A DNA stretch of 64,000 bases from Sarcomyxa edulis (GCA_009761415.1 QUOL01000005.1:2294001-2358000), one strand, 5' to 3'; counted from the first letter of the stretch, positions 1-12,396 are shown. The notes: generated by a model from the letters alone, not told the origin. Made by a program: numbers and translations.

Positions 1-162
1 GGTGGACCCCCTTGTTTGTGCCACTACTTAAGTAGTCTGTTCATGAGTACTTAACATATATATACATTGCATGAGTATAATGAACCAGTAGTATACAAGT
101 AACATTGACCTAGAAAGATAGAATTCGTATCGTGTAGTAGAACTTGGTGCCACATTGATGCA

Positions 163-2076
163 CTAATAGTAACGCTCGAAGGCGAATGGCTCGGCTACAA
201 CATCCCAATATCCATGCTGTTCGCCATCCATGTTCACTCTCTTGAGATTCTTGAACATCTTCTTCAGACATGAAAGAGCGATTGTACTATTCCAGTCAGA
301 CTCGATCCATAGACTGATTTCAAGAACCTCAGTGTTGGGAGAGAATATTTCTGACGCCAACCACTCCGTATCAATCACTTCGTCCATCAATATCTCGCTG
401 TCGATCAAAAGATTAGATAGAGATCGACAGTGTTTGACTAGTGGGAGGAGTCCACGAATCGTGATGTCCGTATAGCCATGAGAGTTGAACCTTTCTAGCT
501 TCGGCCAATTTCGTGCAACCCTCTCGACCCAGGCATCGGTAGGTACAAAATCGCAAAGGGGGCACCAAATGTCGATTACACGTAGATCGGTGAAATCAAA
601 TAGCGGCTCTACGTCACTGAGGAAATTGCCGTCTCCATCAACATCATCGTCAGTCATAACATCGATCGCCCGAAGGCCGATTTCTTGAAGTGAGTCGCGA
701 TGATGACTGGCGCGAAGATTGCGGAGGAAGTCGTTAAGGCCCAAAAGTGGTGCAGGAGTATCAGACACCAAGATGAATATAGCTTCGAGAGGCTTGTGGA
801 GAATGCTTGTCCATCGCGTTGCTGACGACCAGGTCTTGGTTGCTAGACAAAATTTCGAGAGCTCTTGGAACTGCCTGGGATTGTTAAGAGTGGTAGCAAA
901 GGAATGTGGCGGTGTAAAGTCGGCGATACTGAGGGACTTCAATGAGGGAAGCGAAGCGAGGTGGTTTATAGCAGATTCTGATAGCTCCCAAGGGGAAGCA
1001 AATGTCTCGAGATGGTTGAGTTGTACCACCGTGTCTGAGATAGCATCCACAACTTCAGCGACTTCGGGGAACCCGAGGCGTTGTCCGAATCTGCCAATCT
1101 CCAGATGACGTAGAGACGGACTCGAAGTGGCAAGTTCCGAGATAAAAGACGTCAAATCTTCGGGGACAACTGTATATGAAGGGCGAGTATTCCATAGAAA
1201 ATCCAGATGAACGCGATAAAGCATGGGTCCTAAAGTATCTTTAAGAAAAGGAAGGATGTCGACGTTACGTGCGTTGATGACCAACTCCTGTAGGTGTTCA
1301 AAAAGTTTGCGACTAGATCTTTCCGGAGACCTGAACAAATGGTGGAATCCTCCGTGGCTAGGAATTAGTTCGACAGTAGTTTCAGGATCCTGATGGTCGA
1401 GGTCTAAAGCTACTTCGTATCGCGGTTCATGAATGGAGCTCGGAACCGACAGTTGGTGCCGTATACCATCATATTTTCCGAATCGGCTCACTCTACGGGC
1501 GTAAAAGTCAAACCTTTTCCAATCGCTGCCGGTGAGAGGCCTAGAGAATGTCTGAGGGGACAACCCAGAAATTATCAGTCTATGTGGAATCATGTAAGAT
1601 TGTACGAGACTCACCAGTCCTGGCTTTTCTTTGTACTGAGAATAGAATTATACATCAAAGGGTGTTCAGAACGGGAAACTAGAATAATGTTTTGCTCACG
1701 GGTGTCCAGTCCATCTCTGGGTCGAGTGATAGATGTAGGTTATCTCGGTACTAGAAACGAAGAAGGGAGGGTCAGAACGTTTGATGTTCAGAACTGGTGC
1801 TACACCCACACCTACCAATATCAGTCCTTTTTTATCGTAGGCCTCCTCGTCCAAAATCCATATGTCTGGCAAATACACGAGTAGCAGATCCAACGTATCA
1901 ATGTGGCGCCACAGTTCGTCCAGGGCCAATGCACAGAAATGTTTGTTGGCTATCCCGAAGTTGACTATAGTTCCTTCGCATCCATCGGCCTTCAATGAGC
2001 AAATGATGATGTTCAGTAACTCGTTTGGGAAACGAGAGGTGTGCGAAGCCATGCTGATGAAGTTCTGCGATTGCAT
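163..2076 (-). CDS. F-box/leucine-rich-repeat-like protein 1
   Basis: Likely substrate-recognition subunit of an SCF-type ubiquitin ligase. This role is inferred from the F-box family. Exon 1 (2076..1816) begins MQSQNF; a second ATG at 2052 gives MASHTSRFPNELL and is an equal candidate. It encodes an F-box-like helix set (FPNELLNIIICSL, then HFCALALDELWRHIDTL). A GTAGGT donor follows. The main exon 1551..163 opens with TFSRPLTGSDWKRFDFYARRV, shown here only in part as RPLTGSDWKRF, the DW-x-RF linker typical of Agaricomycete F-box proteins, and continues as irregular leucine-rich repeats to the TAA-type end. Phase is 0 on both sides, about 549 residues in total. A 21-nt micro-exon near 1618-1638 may lie inside the intron, so that junction is uncertain. 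Target unknown. Confidence 0.68.
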
Positions 2077-3267
2077 GAGTATTGGGATTGTATGAGTAGT
2101 GCGATTGCGCGAGTAGGTGGTGGGAGGAGTAGAAGACCAACAGGCGTAGTCGGTATTTATATGAAAGGATGACGAGGCCGAGTGGCTCGTAATGTGACTT
2201 GGACCTCCGAAACTCTGATCGGTCCATCCCAAGCGTCGTCAAGCGCTGGTCACAGCACGATTTTGATGGCAGGAGAAGATGCCCAAAGATGGAAATTCCG
2301 CACGGATCTTATCCCAAGCGTAGACTCGAGAAACCGATATCATCCATCCAGGTATCTTGATAAGGTAGTTCGAAGACAGATCGGCCACTGGGAACATGCT
2401 GGCTAGGATTGTTTAGATTTGTAAACCAATAATGGAAACGGAGTTCGATCACCCGAGCAGTCGTCTTTCATTTCGTGGATATCAAAGGGAAAAATATAGA
2501 TGTGATCGTGCAGATAGCGGTTGTGTGGCACTCCCGACTAGGCCCGGAACAAAGGCAGGACATGCAGGACAATCTCTACGCTCGATGCGCTGAGGCCTTC
2601 GAGCCGTAGATCTCATATGAGTCTACAGTCTGGTACAACATAGTAGATAACAGAAAACCGACAGCATTATCATGCACAAGGCTTTAGGAAACGCATCTTG
2701 CCCTTTCTCCATGACCTAGCTACAAAAATGAACAGAATACATGTAATTCAGAGTCTCTCGCTCCCTCAGATGAAGCTGGGTGTGGTCGTTCAACGCTCAA
2801 CAGTGGCTGGAAGGACCTAGGTAGCATCGAGCAGTACGCATTCCTAGCGTACACGGGCAGAGTGCTAGCTCTCGGATGAGAATCATCGCAGAGCATCGAT
2901 GTCAATGCTTGAGGTATTTTGACATATAAGAAAGCCTTGACGGTGGGCGCGAAACTGCAATCGAGTCCGATGTCGCCTGGAGGTATCGTCGTCGTGGTCA
3001 CTGGTCTCCGGGAATGGGTTTTCGATTGAGTATATCCTGGTATCGAAGGCCGTGTGGAAAACGTGTTCATGTAATTTGCGAGGTAGAGATTCGGAGGATG
3101 AAGATGCTGATTCAAAACGGAATCAAGTTGGAATCAAGTTGAGAAAGGAGGCGGAAGAAATCAAAACCTCCGAGTCTCCGACCGACGCGAGTCACAGCCA
3201 CACGATCGTGACTTGCTCACGACTACTAACTCACGGCTGCCTCCCAACTACCTCCGCCGTTTCTTCT
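2077..3267. other. Intergenic, no supported gene
   Basis: About 1.2 kb between a minus-strand F-box gene and the plus-strand BTB gene. A minus open frame (2720..3115) has no recognisable domain and no clear promoter, and I do not accept it as a gene. The first part must hold the F-box gene promoter and the last part the BTB gene 5' UTR. Confidence 0.5.
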
Positions 3268-4476
3268 ATGCCCGTTACTCAGAAACGAAAACGAAAACGA
3301 ACGGATGATTCGGAGAGCTCCCAGAAAATTGTGCTGAAGACACCTGTCGTCTCTACCGTCCAATCTGACTTTTGGTTCGAAGACGGGAATGTGGTTTTGC
3401 AGGCTGGAGAGACTCAGTTCCGCGTTCACCAAGGCATCGTTGCCATGCACTCTATCGTTTTGAAGAAAATGATGACCGAATGTCAGGAGAAAAGCGATCT
3501 CGATGGATGCCGTCTGCTCCTCTTGACAGACTCGCCTTCTGATCTGAAATGTTTTCTCAAAGCTTTGTACGATCGAAAGTAAGCTCCTTGTCATATTTGG
3601 GGAAGAATGAGACATCGACCAAGACCCGTATGATCCTTTCTCTGGTACAGCCATTACAAGGAAGGAGACCCGCAGCCACTTTCCACTGTGGCAGCAATGA
3701 TTCGACTGGGGAAAAAATACAAGGTCGACAGTTTACGTGACGACGCGATCGCGCGGCTCTCATTCACATATCCCTCTATCCTAGAATCTTTGGATAAGAT
3801 ATACAGAGATAGTGCAACTTCGAAAAAGATCTTCATCTCTGGGACACAGCCGCTCGAGGTCTTGGAAGTAGTCCGCGAAATCATGATGCTCCATATCCTA
3901 CCAATTCTATTCTTCAGCCTCTCCTGCTCGTACACGCGCAATCGAACCTACTTTCAATTATCCCAGGAAGACAAGATACTTCGCTTACGCGGAGAAAGCA
4001 CGTTGCCTGCTATCACGCGTACCATGTTTTCGTGGCTGTTGGAAAACAAAGTCCCGTCGCTTGGATGTCGCAGCAAAAAGGACTGCACTGTAACATTAGC
4101 ATGGTGTATGGTCAATCTCGGGACGCAAATAAATTCGATATGGGAGCTTGCTCCTTGGGATTTTATTAGGGATAGCATGAAACGAGTCCGCGACTTCTGC
4201 CCGGAATGCACTTCTGTTGCTGAACCGTTGTACGAAGAAAAACGTCGTGCTATCTGGGAGGATTTGCCCTCGTACTTTGATCTTCCAAAATGGGAGGACT
4301 TGCGACAATCAGAGGTCATTGAAATGTTTCGTACCGTCCATTATGGGATATATATTGACGCCACTATGATTAGAGAATATAAACGAACCTCCTCGACCAC
4401 AGCACCAATTCTACAATCGCGTACATATACTACTATGACATCCCTCCTCACGCTTTCAAGACGGACGTCAGCGTGA
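3268..4476 (+). CDS. BTB/POZ domain protein
   Basis: BTB/POZ protein, 378 residues, from two exons: 3268..3578 and 3651..4476. The intron runs from GTAAGC to CTGGTACAG, and the joined frame reads ALYDRNHYKEGDPQPLST. The ATG at 3268 is chosen because it gives a basic N-terminus with a KRKRKR cluster (possible nuclear localisation signal) directly before the domain. The BTB core is visible: DFWFEDGNVVLQAGETQFRV (residues about 35-55), then FRVHQGIVAMHS with the conserved H, and the LLLLTDSPSDLKCFLKALY strand-helix. The C-terminal part contains a CPEC motif and tryptophan-rich segments but no second known domain. This architecture is common and expanded in Agaricomycetes. Likely a protein-protein interaction factor; partner unknown. 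Confidence 0.78.
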
Positions 4477-4865
4477 CACGACCTCGGGACGAGAATATCT
4501 AGGCCATCGGAATCCCGATTGCACAACCACTAGTCGTACGTCTACCCACATTTGTATGGCCGTCTTTTTCTTGAATTCCACGGTGAGGATATACTCTGAT
4601 TACCGCGATGTCATGACTGGCATATGACTGATGTCAGACGTTCAATTATTTCGAAGGTTTATCGGATGCTCTGCTATTGTGACGTCCAATCTCTACTGAC
4701 GCCTTGGGAGCACAGTTTTACATCTTGATCAGGATGCATACTCAAGGGTGGCTACTCAGGGGTGGCATCGAGGGAGTAGTCAGTTGGGTATTATAGGGCT
4801 CCAGTGGAGGACGTCGAGAATAGCGTATTTTCTCTGGATTTGTGGCAATATGAATGATACACTAT
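4477..4865. other. Convergent intergenic spacer
   Basis: About 390 bp between the 3' ends of the BTB gene (+) and the S28 peptidase gene (-). It should hold both 3' UTRs. I see no repeat or coding signal. Confidence 0.5.
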
Positions 4866-7089
4866 CTATATGCCTCCGAGTCCTTTAGCCCACGCGTTGA
4901 CGGGTTTTGTGTGCACCCTTGAGCTGGGGGATTGCCGATGGTCAACCTGTACATGCACCTTCGGACCAGGGTTATCTTCAGACTTGTTAGATGCGGTATA
5001 CGCTTCCATCCAGGTCCGTATCGAGGACAACGCCTTTTTCTGGACAGTCCCAATGGTTGCATCTGTAATACCATAGAACGTGATGAGATCTGAGCAGTGA
5101 TACCCATCACCAACTGCGATGGGCTGAGACGTTGTTGAAGCAATGTTGACACCATCAGCTGAGACAGTGGCATCGCGCCATGGGTCCCCTAATTGAGGTG
5201 CAATGTAAGTTGATATATCCTCCCTTAAAGCGGTAAGGTACGGAAAAACTTACTTTGACCATTTGCGAAGAAGAGGTTATTGATTCTGACATTCCACCCT
5301 TTATAGTGAGCGTTGGTCACGTTAGCACGGGGGACAGGTGGGGAGCTGAACGCTTCAGGGAACATCTGTTGGCACTGTCTCTAACGAGTTTTTGAAGCAC
5401 GAAGTCAGTCTCGAAACGAGTCGCAACACCTAAAAAGGAATTCACGAACCTCGTCATAGATGGGCTGAACAATTCGACTGACAAGAGTCGGTCGTCCGAC
5501 TGGAGCACTTTCCTGGAGGAATCCTACTTCATTACATACTATCCACAGCCAAGACCGGACGGCGTTGTCAACGCTGGTATCACTCCAGTAAGTCTGTGTC
5601 AAGTCATAAGTGCCTAAGCAGTCTCTTTGTTGCGGGGCATCATGATTAGTCAAGGTACGCAAGAATGGATCCCGGACTGGGGGTACTTACTCGGCATCTT
5701 CACCTCCACAAACTGTTTTTTGAGTGTCAGTCCTGCGAAACCATGAGATTTGTAGAAACACACTTACTGCTCTCCAGATAGGTACTTGTCCAATACGATC
5801 CCCAAGCTGAAAGGGCATGGTCGAGACCCCATCCAGTGGCAGGAGCACTGACTCCATTCTTGACTTCAAGAGCATCACAGAATTGGAAGAACGAAGCATC
5901 CTGGCCGCTGGTTGGTGACAAATCCTGCCACTCCCACAGGTTGTTGCGCACTGCAACGTCAAAATATCATGGTTTGGTCTATCGTTTCATGTCCAAAAGA
6001 TAGGAGGACGTACGAGCACCTGCAGCGTCATCTAGATGTGTTACAGAGCCCAAGCCGAAGTTTTCTTTCAGTGCTGTGATTGCTGTAGTGTTGCCGCTAG
6101 TAAAGACTTTGTCGACGTGCGCGATCACAGCCTCTACATCTGCGGAGCAGTTCTTTGCCATCTACAGGGCCTTCAATCAGACCAGGGAAGGATTAAAGCA
6201 TAGCGAATGTTATTTACGTTCTGACGGACTGGCTCGAAGTAGCCCCAAAAGTCTCTGAGGACACATATCAGCGACAGCTATCAAGAGACACAAGAACGCA
6301 CGTAATGGCCTCAACAACTGCCGAGGAAGCGTAGCCAATCTTGAAAATGCCCGGTTGGCTACGAGACATCAGTTTACATATGAAGGAACTCAACGTAAAT
6401 CGAACTGACTTGACCATCGTCCAGCTAGTAAGCGCACCGGCATAACTTCCACCTGTCAAGATCCACGGCGCCTTGTCCGGCGAAACCTGATCACCTCCAG
6501 GCATCGGCAGATGGACATTCTGTGCAAAGTAAACCAAGTCTTCGATCGCTTGCTGAATAGTATGCAATTGCAGGCTTTTGACACTCAAATCTGGTAAAGG
6601 ATTCGAGAGACCATAGAATCGGTGCTCGATGAGGACAGTAGAGCCGTTTTGTTGCTGTGCGATGAGCCCGTTGATTGTCAAATTGGTCAAATACCCGGAG
6701 TATCCTGAAGAGGATATATGTAAGTCTTATGTTGAAAATAATAGGCTTTGGGCGAACTCACCATCTGCATTTCCTTCTCCCGGTGTCATCAGAATAATCG
6801 GACCACCCGGTTCGTAAAACTCGTAGGTATGCCAAAATCGTTGCTTGAACGTCCCGAGGCTTGGATTATTGTGGTCGATGAGCTGGTCGAATGTGTATGT
6901 CGTGTCATATGGAGGTAATACTGTACCATTCCTGGATGTAACGGGACCCCCGACAATGGCGTCTATCTTGGGGATAGCAGGTTGTGGCTTCATGTTCGCG
7001 TTGAGCCTCCCATCCGGAAGAATGGCAGTGGCTAGACGTGCCGCCAGCAGGAGAGGGACCAATTTCTGGAGGGAAAGTACGGGGGCCAT
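4866..7089 (-). CDS. Secreted serine carboxypeptidase, peptidase family S28
   Basis: Prolyl-type serine carboxypeptidase (family S28, like lysosomal Pro-X carboxypeptidase), predicted secreted. The start at 7089 gives a signal peptide (MAPVLSLQKLVPLLLAARLA). After a short propeptide come TFDQLIDHNNPSLGTFKQRF and GGPIILMTPGEGNADG, the standard S28 opening. The nucleophile sits in TGGSYAGALTSW (residues about 195-205). The His of the triad is near the C-terminus (GDGYHCSDLITFYG would be the His/Asp region, with the frame read from 5110 to 5080). NMAKNCSADVEAV and the cap-domain region follow the usual order. There are roughly nine introns; the first donor is at 6761 and exon 2 starts at 6704. 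The stop codon is at 4866-4868, after NAWAKGLGGI. Likely extracellular peptide digestion for nitrogen nutrition. No frame break was seen. Confidence 0.82.
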
Positions 7090-7670
7090 TACAGCGGGTG
7101 TTAGCTTCTGCAGGCGGTAGTGTTGTCTTTATCTACAAAAGAATACAAGAATATGATGGACATCGCATGGAACATCGGGGAGAGTTAAATGGCGTGCACA
7201 TGTACCATGGACGCGACCATCACCATCTTAAGATTAGAGCCGCATGCAAGCTGTAGTGCTGTCATGTAAAGAAAATCAGAACAAGGTGCTTGGAGGATCA
7301 CGAAGATCAAAATGCACTGGTGCAGGAAGTCAGTATTATGATGCTTTGACCGAGTAACTGCCAGGGTAGTCACGGTACTATAAGGAGGCTCATCAGAATC
7401 ATCCAATAATCATCTTGTGAGTCAAGTCCAGCGGCATTTGGGTAAGGATCCACAAACCCCGGAGCTTGAAGCGTGAATCTCGTCTCGAAACTTGAGGAAG
7501 ACGAGTGCAGCTCTAGCGCAAAATAATACAAGGACCGATATAAGAACAACTCACTGGCTCACTCAAGCAACGACTAGCAACACGATGATCTTGGCTATAA
7601 CATTCCGTATAGCAAATCTGTACTGGTAAAAACAAGGAGGATGGCTAGATACACGGAGAAATCAGCGCCG
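7090..7670. other. Intergenic, promoter of S28 gene
   Basis: About 580 bp between the start of the S28 gene and the end of the WW-domain gene, both on the minus strand. It holds the S28 promoter and the WW gene 3' UTR. No clear TATA box or repeat seen. Confidence 0.45.
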
Positions 7671-8560
7671 TCATGTTCGTAGCCAAGCCGTCTTTGCGAT
7701 CTTCTTCTGTTTCTTCTGCTCCTTGAAACGTTCCTTTGTCGGGCATCAATTTGCGTTCCAACCAGTGAGGTAAAGAATGGACTCACAATGTCTTTCTTGG
7801 TAGGCCGTTTCCTCTTCCTCCCTTCGCCGTCTACGTCTCCTTCTGCATCACCACCTAGTTTGCGTTGCTCGACCTCTTTCTCCCATGCACCGACGTCAAA
7901 GTAGAATTCGCTCATTCTTAAGTGAAGGTAATCAGTGATAGCACTACGAGAGGAAAAATGGGGCACGAACCTCTTTGCCCGCTCATATTCGGATAGATGC
8001 CCTGGATCCCTAGCGTCCGCACGCGTGAACGTTCCAGTCCTAGCATTGAACTTTGCAGTGAATTTCGGGAGGTGCGCAGACGACGCTGATGCTGATGTCC
8101 CCGGGAGTGAATGTGCGAGAGTAGGATCAAGGTACGCGAGCGAAGGGTCGATGCCTTGGGCTAGCGCTGCTGCTTGAAGAGCAGCATATGAAGATGTCGT
8201 CGTTGTTGGAGTGGGTTCTGGTTCTGGTTGCGGTTCTTCCGCTGGTGGGTCATCTGCAGGTGTGGAGGCAGACGAAGAGGAAGACGCTTCGGGTTGGAGA
8301 GGGTTGGACCAGGTCGTTTCCTGGGTTTCGGTGTTGTAAAAGTAGTAGGCGTTATGCTGGGGTGACCAGATTGCTTGCCATGCTGTTGGTGCTGGTGTCG
8401 CCTCCGATGGTTGTGCAGACTCGGACGTCGATGCAGCCTCGGAAGATTCTGGCTGTTCGTCCTGGGTTTTCTGCTCGCCTTCTTCTTTACCTTTGATGGT
8501 TTCTGGCACTGGAGTGGCTTGATCGATCTGTGGTGACTGGGATCGTCCAGCGTCCGACAT
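7671..8560 (-). CDS. WW-domain protein
   Basis: WW-domain protein of about 260 residues in three exons. The start is the ATG at 8558-8560 (MSDAGRSQSPQ); the longer frame to 8590 begins with TTG and is not a credible start. An acidic Gln/Glu/Ser-rich leader is followed by one WW domain (WQAIWSPQHNAYYFYNTETQ, residues about 60-90, with both signature Trp and the central aromatic YYFY block). A Ser/Pro/Thr-rich linker and a conserved Lys/Arg-rich tail follow. Intron 1 (GTTCGT..TTAAG) is 48 nt and stays in frame, so it is easily mistaken for coding. Removing it joins ERAKR to MSEFYFDVGAWEKEV. Intron 2 (GTGAGT..CAAAG) leads into ERFKEQKKQKK and the stop. A Pro-motif-binding adaptor is inferred, possibly in mRNA processing. 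Confidence 0.75.
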
Positions 8561-8759
8561 GGTTTTGTCGAGGATGGAAGTTGTGGTCAAGTTGTTTAGT
8601 AGCTAGTAAGACGTTTCACAAGTTCCTTCCTTGGGCCAAATGGCCACAACCCGTCTGGCTCACTCATGCATGGCTAAATCACTCTACTTAAATCTAAGAT
8701 GGGCTTTGTGAACCGTTATACAAGCGGGAAAAAAAGGGTCAATGAAAACGACCACCTAG

Positions 8760-8847
8760 TGGACAACGTGGGATTTGAACCCACGACCTCATGCAATAAT
8801 ACAGAACTGTATGCGAAGCATGCGCGCTACCCCTGTGCCAGCCGCCC
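8760..8847 (-). tRNA. tRNA-Ala(CGC) with intron
   Basis: Folded by eye on the minus strand. The acceptor GGGCGGC (8847-8841) pairs with GTTGTCC using G-U pairs, with discriminator A at 8760. Position 3 is G opposite U70, the G3-U70 pair that identifies alanine tRNAs. The anticodon stem is CATGC/GCATG and the loop is TTCGCA-T, so the anticodon is CGC. A 16-nt intron (8811-8796) lies at the canonical place after position 37. The T arm GTGGG-TTCAAAT-CCCAC is perfect. The D stem GCAC/GCGC has one A-C mismatch. The mature length is 72 nt before CCA. Confidence 0.9.
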
Positions 8848-10291
8848 TCGAAGCCTGGAGCAACATAGGAGGTTGGGAGAGGTGCCACTGAGTGGCGCTG
8901 TGGCGGCAGAGAGTCCATCGATATCCATGTCACAACATCCAGCACTGCCACAGCGTCTCTCGACTGCTCTCGACCGTCGGTCGACCAGTTACTGACTTTG
9001 CACCAACTTTGCATGGACTTTACACCAACTTGAACTTGAACCTTTGAAGCCAATCCGAAGCTCCATCTGAAACCCTCCTAATCAACTTGCCCTGGAACTT
9101 CCAGGCTTTTCCCTCTATCATCAGAACCCAGTCCATGATCCCGGTTTCATCCACGCGACAACGTACTTTTCACTAACGCAGACTCGTACTACTAAGGACT
9201 CTTAATCTACGGGGCACATAGTCATATTGGCCAATCATTGCGGAACGGGTTCAGGAGGCGCTTCTTTGCAAAAAACAGGCTCGCAGTTCTGAACAAGGCC
9301 ACAAAGGTACCCAACAAAGGCTCTATCGTCAGACTACCTTATGGGCGGAATATCCAATGGTTTCCGAGTGTATGGCTGTCTGGCGAATCAGTATAGAGTG
9401 GGACTCTTTTTTCCGGCCAAGGATCTGCCTCGATCTGATTTTGCACATCGAGACAGACAATACTTCACTCAGACAACAATCGCTTGTCCATGATCATCAT
9501 GGTGCTAACTCACGTTGTGTAATTCGGTATACTTCAAACGCTGTATCATCTCGACCGTCTGACCTCGGACTATCACTTTGCATACTACTGTCGACTTCCG
9601 AGGCCCATTATGGAGCGCCTTCGGAATCACTCAATCACTCCGTAGTAGATACGTCGCTGTGTACCTCCTAGTCTGCGCCAATATCGTGTTGACTTCTCGT
9701 AATGTTGCTGCATGCTTCTCCATAGTCTTGTTACATTATGCTTGCGGTGCATTTCGCTTCTCTAGCGCGTCTTCCCTTCGGTTCTTCTCCAGAGCATTTG
9801 CGCGCCCTATAGACGGTGCGTCTCTCTGAATCTGTCCTTCTTCCTAACTTATATGTATGTAAGAGGTGCTGATCACCCATCACTTGATTCTCAATATCCC
9901 AATCTCTTCATAGGTTCATTCCACCGTTCAGTCACCGCTGTGAGAATGGCTCTGTATCTCACGCTGCAAGTGGTCGAAGAGATTACGGAACTGTAGTCGA
10001 TTACGGCGCAATATCAGTACGTCTGCGACGCCCATCAGTGGCCCATCATTTACAGGTCACACACATTTGAATGTCAATCCTTGCCGCTCGGGCCTACATT
10101 CGGGCTCCACATACTAAGCACAGCTTAATGGCGATGAAGAGGTAAGTCTTCGCGCAGTACTGAACATATGGATTCTTTGTTTTGCAGAGATTTTTAATCG
10201 AGCTGCGCCGTTGCAAGACAACGAATGTCGATAACACGCTGCGTATCACAGCGGTGAGCACTATAGAATTTATTCATATTCCATACCACGG
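8848..10291. other. Intergenic, no supported gene
   Basis: About 1.4 kb. Plus-strand open frames near 9357-9829 begin at or near weak starts, carry no domain and have no flanking splice consensus, so they are left out. The sequence upstream of 10400 is the promoter of the small secreted protein gene. Confidence 0.45.
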
Positions 10292-10298
10292 TATAAAA
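10292..10298 (+). promoter_or_regulatory. TATA box of small secreted protein gene
   Basis: TATAAAA lies 103 bp upstream of the ATG at 10401 and is followed by a pyrimidine-rich leader (TTCTTTCTCATTCG just before the ATG). A strong TATA box fits a highly expressed secreted-protein gene. Confidence 0.6.
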
Positions 10299-10400
10299 GG
10301 CGTTGAGGTGCGATGTTCAGACCTCATTCCTTTCTCTAAGCTCAGTCTTCTTCATTATCACTCCAGCTTTCTTGTAACGCTTGCGTTTCTTTCTCATTCG

Positions 10401-11040
10401 ATGGCTCCCTTCATTTCCACTTTGTTCTTCTTCGCTTCCTGCGCTGCTTCAGCTCTTTGTGGCTCAGCTGGTATGTTTGACTTGTCTCTGGACCTTTGCC
10501 GAATCCTGACTGATCTATGTCCGCCTCCTTAGCGCCTCTGGTAGGCCGTCAAGTCGGCGACCTTCAATGCAACCTTGCCCGTGTACAGATCATTACTGGT
10601 CTTATCGCGACCAATGAAGCCGTGAACAACCTAGGCATCGCTGCCGCTGCAGCCAAGTACATCATCCCTCATTCTCTTATCGCAAGTTACTTAACGGTCT
10701 TTTCAGTGATACGGCATCTGTGTTCTCCGCAATGGTCGCATCTGCTGGGCTCCAATTAGCCAACCAAGGGATCAATCAGATAGCCATAGCCCTGGTGGAC
10801 GGTCAAGCTGCTCCCGCTTCGTCTCGCACCCTCGTCGGACAAGGCACGCTCGCGGCGTTTACGGCTTTGAGTCAGATCAACTCGTGAGTGACAAAAAATG
10901 TGATGTCTCTAGCCGTTATATATAAAATCTTCAACACCTATAGGACCGATGCAAATGTTACGATGATCACCGAAGATGCGACCACGAAGCTCAACAATTC
11001 TGCCACTGCCGGTAATCAAGTTGTGGAAAATTGTACTTGA
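10401..11040 (+). CDS. Small secreted protein of unknown function
   Basis: 155-residue protein from four exons: 10401..10470, 10533..10656, 10707..10883 and 10944..11040. All junctions are GT-AG and phases match exactly (468 nt). It starts with a clear signal peptide (MAPFISTLFFFASCAASALC). The mature part is Ala/Asn/Thr-rich, with APLVGRQVGDLQCNLARVQI, then helical repeats (NEAVNNLG, VFSAMVASAGLQLANQGI) and a tail TTKLNNSATAGNQVVENC. Two cysteines remain in the mature chain, probably forming one disulphide. No GPI signal. I recognise no named family. Agaricomycetes have many such small secreted proteins, some induced in symbiosis or fruiting; any such role here is speculation. Confidence 0.75.
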
Positions 11041-12396
11041 ACAATCCTTGGCGGAGGGGGCGCGTCGATAATTTGATTTGTATTTCAATTTACCCCGACC
11101 AGAGCTGTAGATCAGTCACACTTTCATTATCATCCATAATTAATCACTTTTGCCTTGGCTTTGCTTGGACAGGCTTGGGATCCAGTGTTCTCTCGTTCCA
11201 AACCCGGAACTTCGGTTCATTGTGACAGTTGTTATATCGCAAGATGCCCGCCAAACATTGGTGCTGCCTAGCTGTGTGCACTATCAACGCGTTGTGATTT
11301 AACATGAGGGGTTGACTTGCAAGTCTTTCCCTATCTGGGTAAAAAAAACATGCAAAGAAAAATACAATGCAAAGCCTGAGTGTGGAGAAATAAAGATAAT
11401 GAATGGCGAGTACGGCCCTAGGCACAAGTAGCTATAGAATGCATGATTTGGAATCTCATTTTTGTCCTCCTCGAATTCAGTGGTGTCCAGCGCGTGCAGA
11501 TCTTAATTGTGGCGGTTGTTCAAGTATAGGTCATTGGTCAACGATCTTACTGTGACGTGTCACTTCAACACTTTGACCGTGACGCGTGACGCTACGTGTT
11601 TTCTTACCCGTCGCTCAGAGACGCAGATTCTTCGCATTGTTGGCACCAACCGAACAACTACTTTCGCAATCGAATTTCCTCACGGACAATGAAGCTGCTC
11701 TCTTATATCGGTGTCATGCTGGAAGCGCACCCAAAACACATGCATGTCACCCTTTGACTGACAAGCTCACCCTTTGTCCTCCCTGAATAGGACTTCAATT
11801 CGTTTCTTTGTTGTCCTGCCCTTATCTGCTTCAATGAAGGTCACTGGTCCCATGAAGTCCTAATGTGTACTCGGCATGCGGACTTCATTCCGAATTGAGA
11901 ATAAGGCCGTCCGGGAGACTTTGTACTAACTGCTCTTCTTTGTCTCTCGCCATTCATTCATCACTGCGAAAACAGAAGCAGGATATGGACTCACAGCCAT
12001 TGTGTTCGCACTCGTATATAACCCCGATGGATCCCGCACTCTCAGTATCTCATATCCCTCGTCATTACATCAGAGTTCGGACAATTTTTCGATCATGCAG
12101 GAGAATTCTGCAGGTGAGTGGGCTGCTTGTCCTTCAAACAGACATTGAACTTACGTCTCATCCAGTGGCTTACCATTCACGGCAGAAGTACAAGCCCTCG
12201 CAGTCTCATTCAGAGGAATACTGGATCGACGCGAATCTGTTCAAGGTATACATTTGCCCTGACCGCAAGGCATCCATACACCACAGTAAGCCAGTCACCC
12301 ATCCCCTATATAAACATCTTGATGATTACTTTAGGTCGCGTACTCATAGAAGCTAACGTTAATAGTAACGACAACTCACGAAGTCAATTCTCATCC
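11041..12396. other. Intergenic, possible 5' exon of F-box gene 2
   Basis: About 1.35 kb with no accepted gene. Several good splice-like signals occur near 12096-12350 (for example an ATG at 12096 followed by GTGAGT at 12115, and a CTTTAG acceptor near 12335). They could belong to a spliced 5' UTR or an N-terminal exon of the F-box gene that follows, but I could not build a joined frame without a stop. Confidence 0.4.

Noticed and set aside
2720..3115. 131-residue minus-strand open frame
   Set aside because: No domain, no promoter, no splice pattern; overlaps the BTB gene leader.
8561..8590. Longer N-terminus for the WW-domain protein
   Set aside because: The extension starts with TTG, not ATG; the first ATG in frame is at 8560.
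9357..9829. Overlapping plus-strand open frames
   Set aside because: No credible start, domain or intron structure; composition looks random.
12118..12396. Longer N-terminus for F-box protein 2
   Set aside because: Starts with GTG and runs through splice-like signals; ATG at 12397 directly precedes the F-box.
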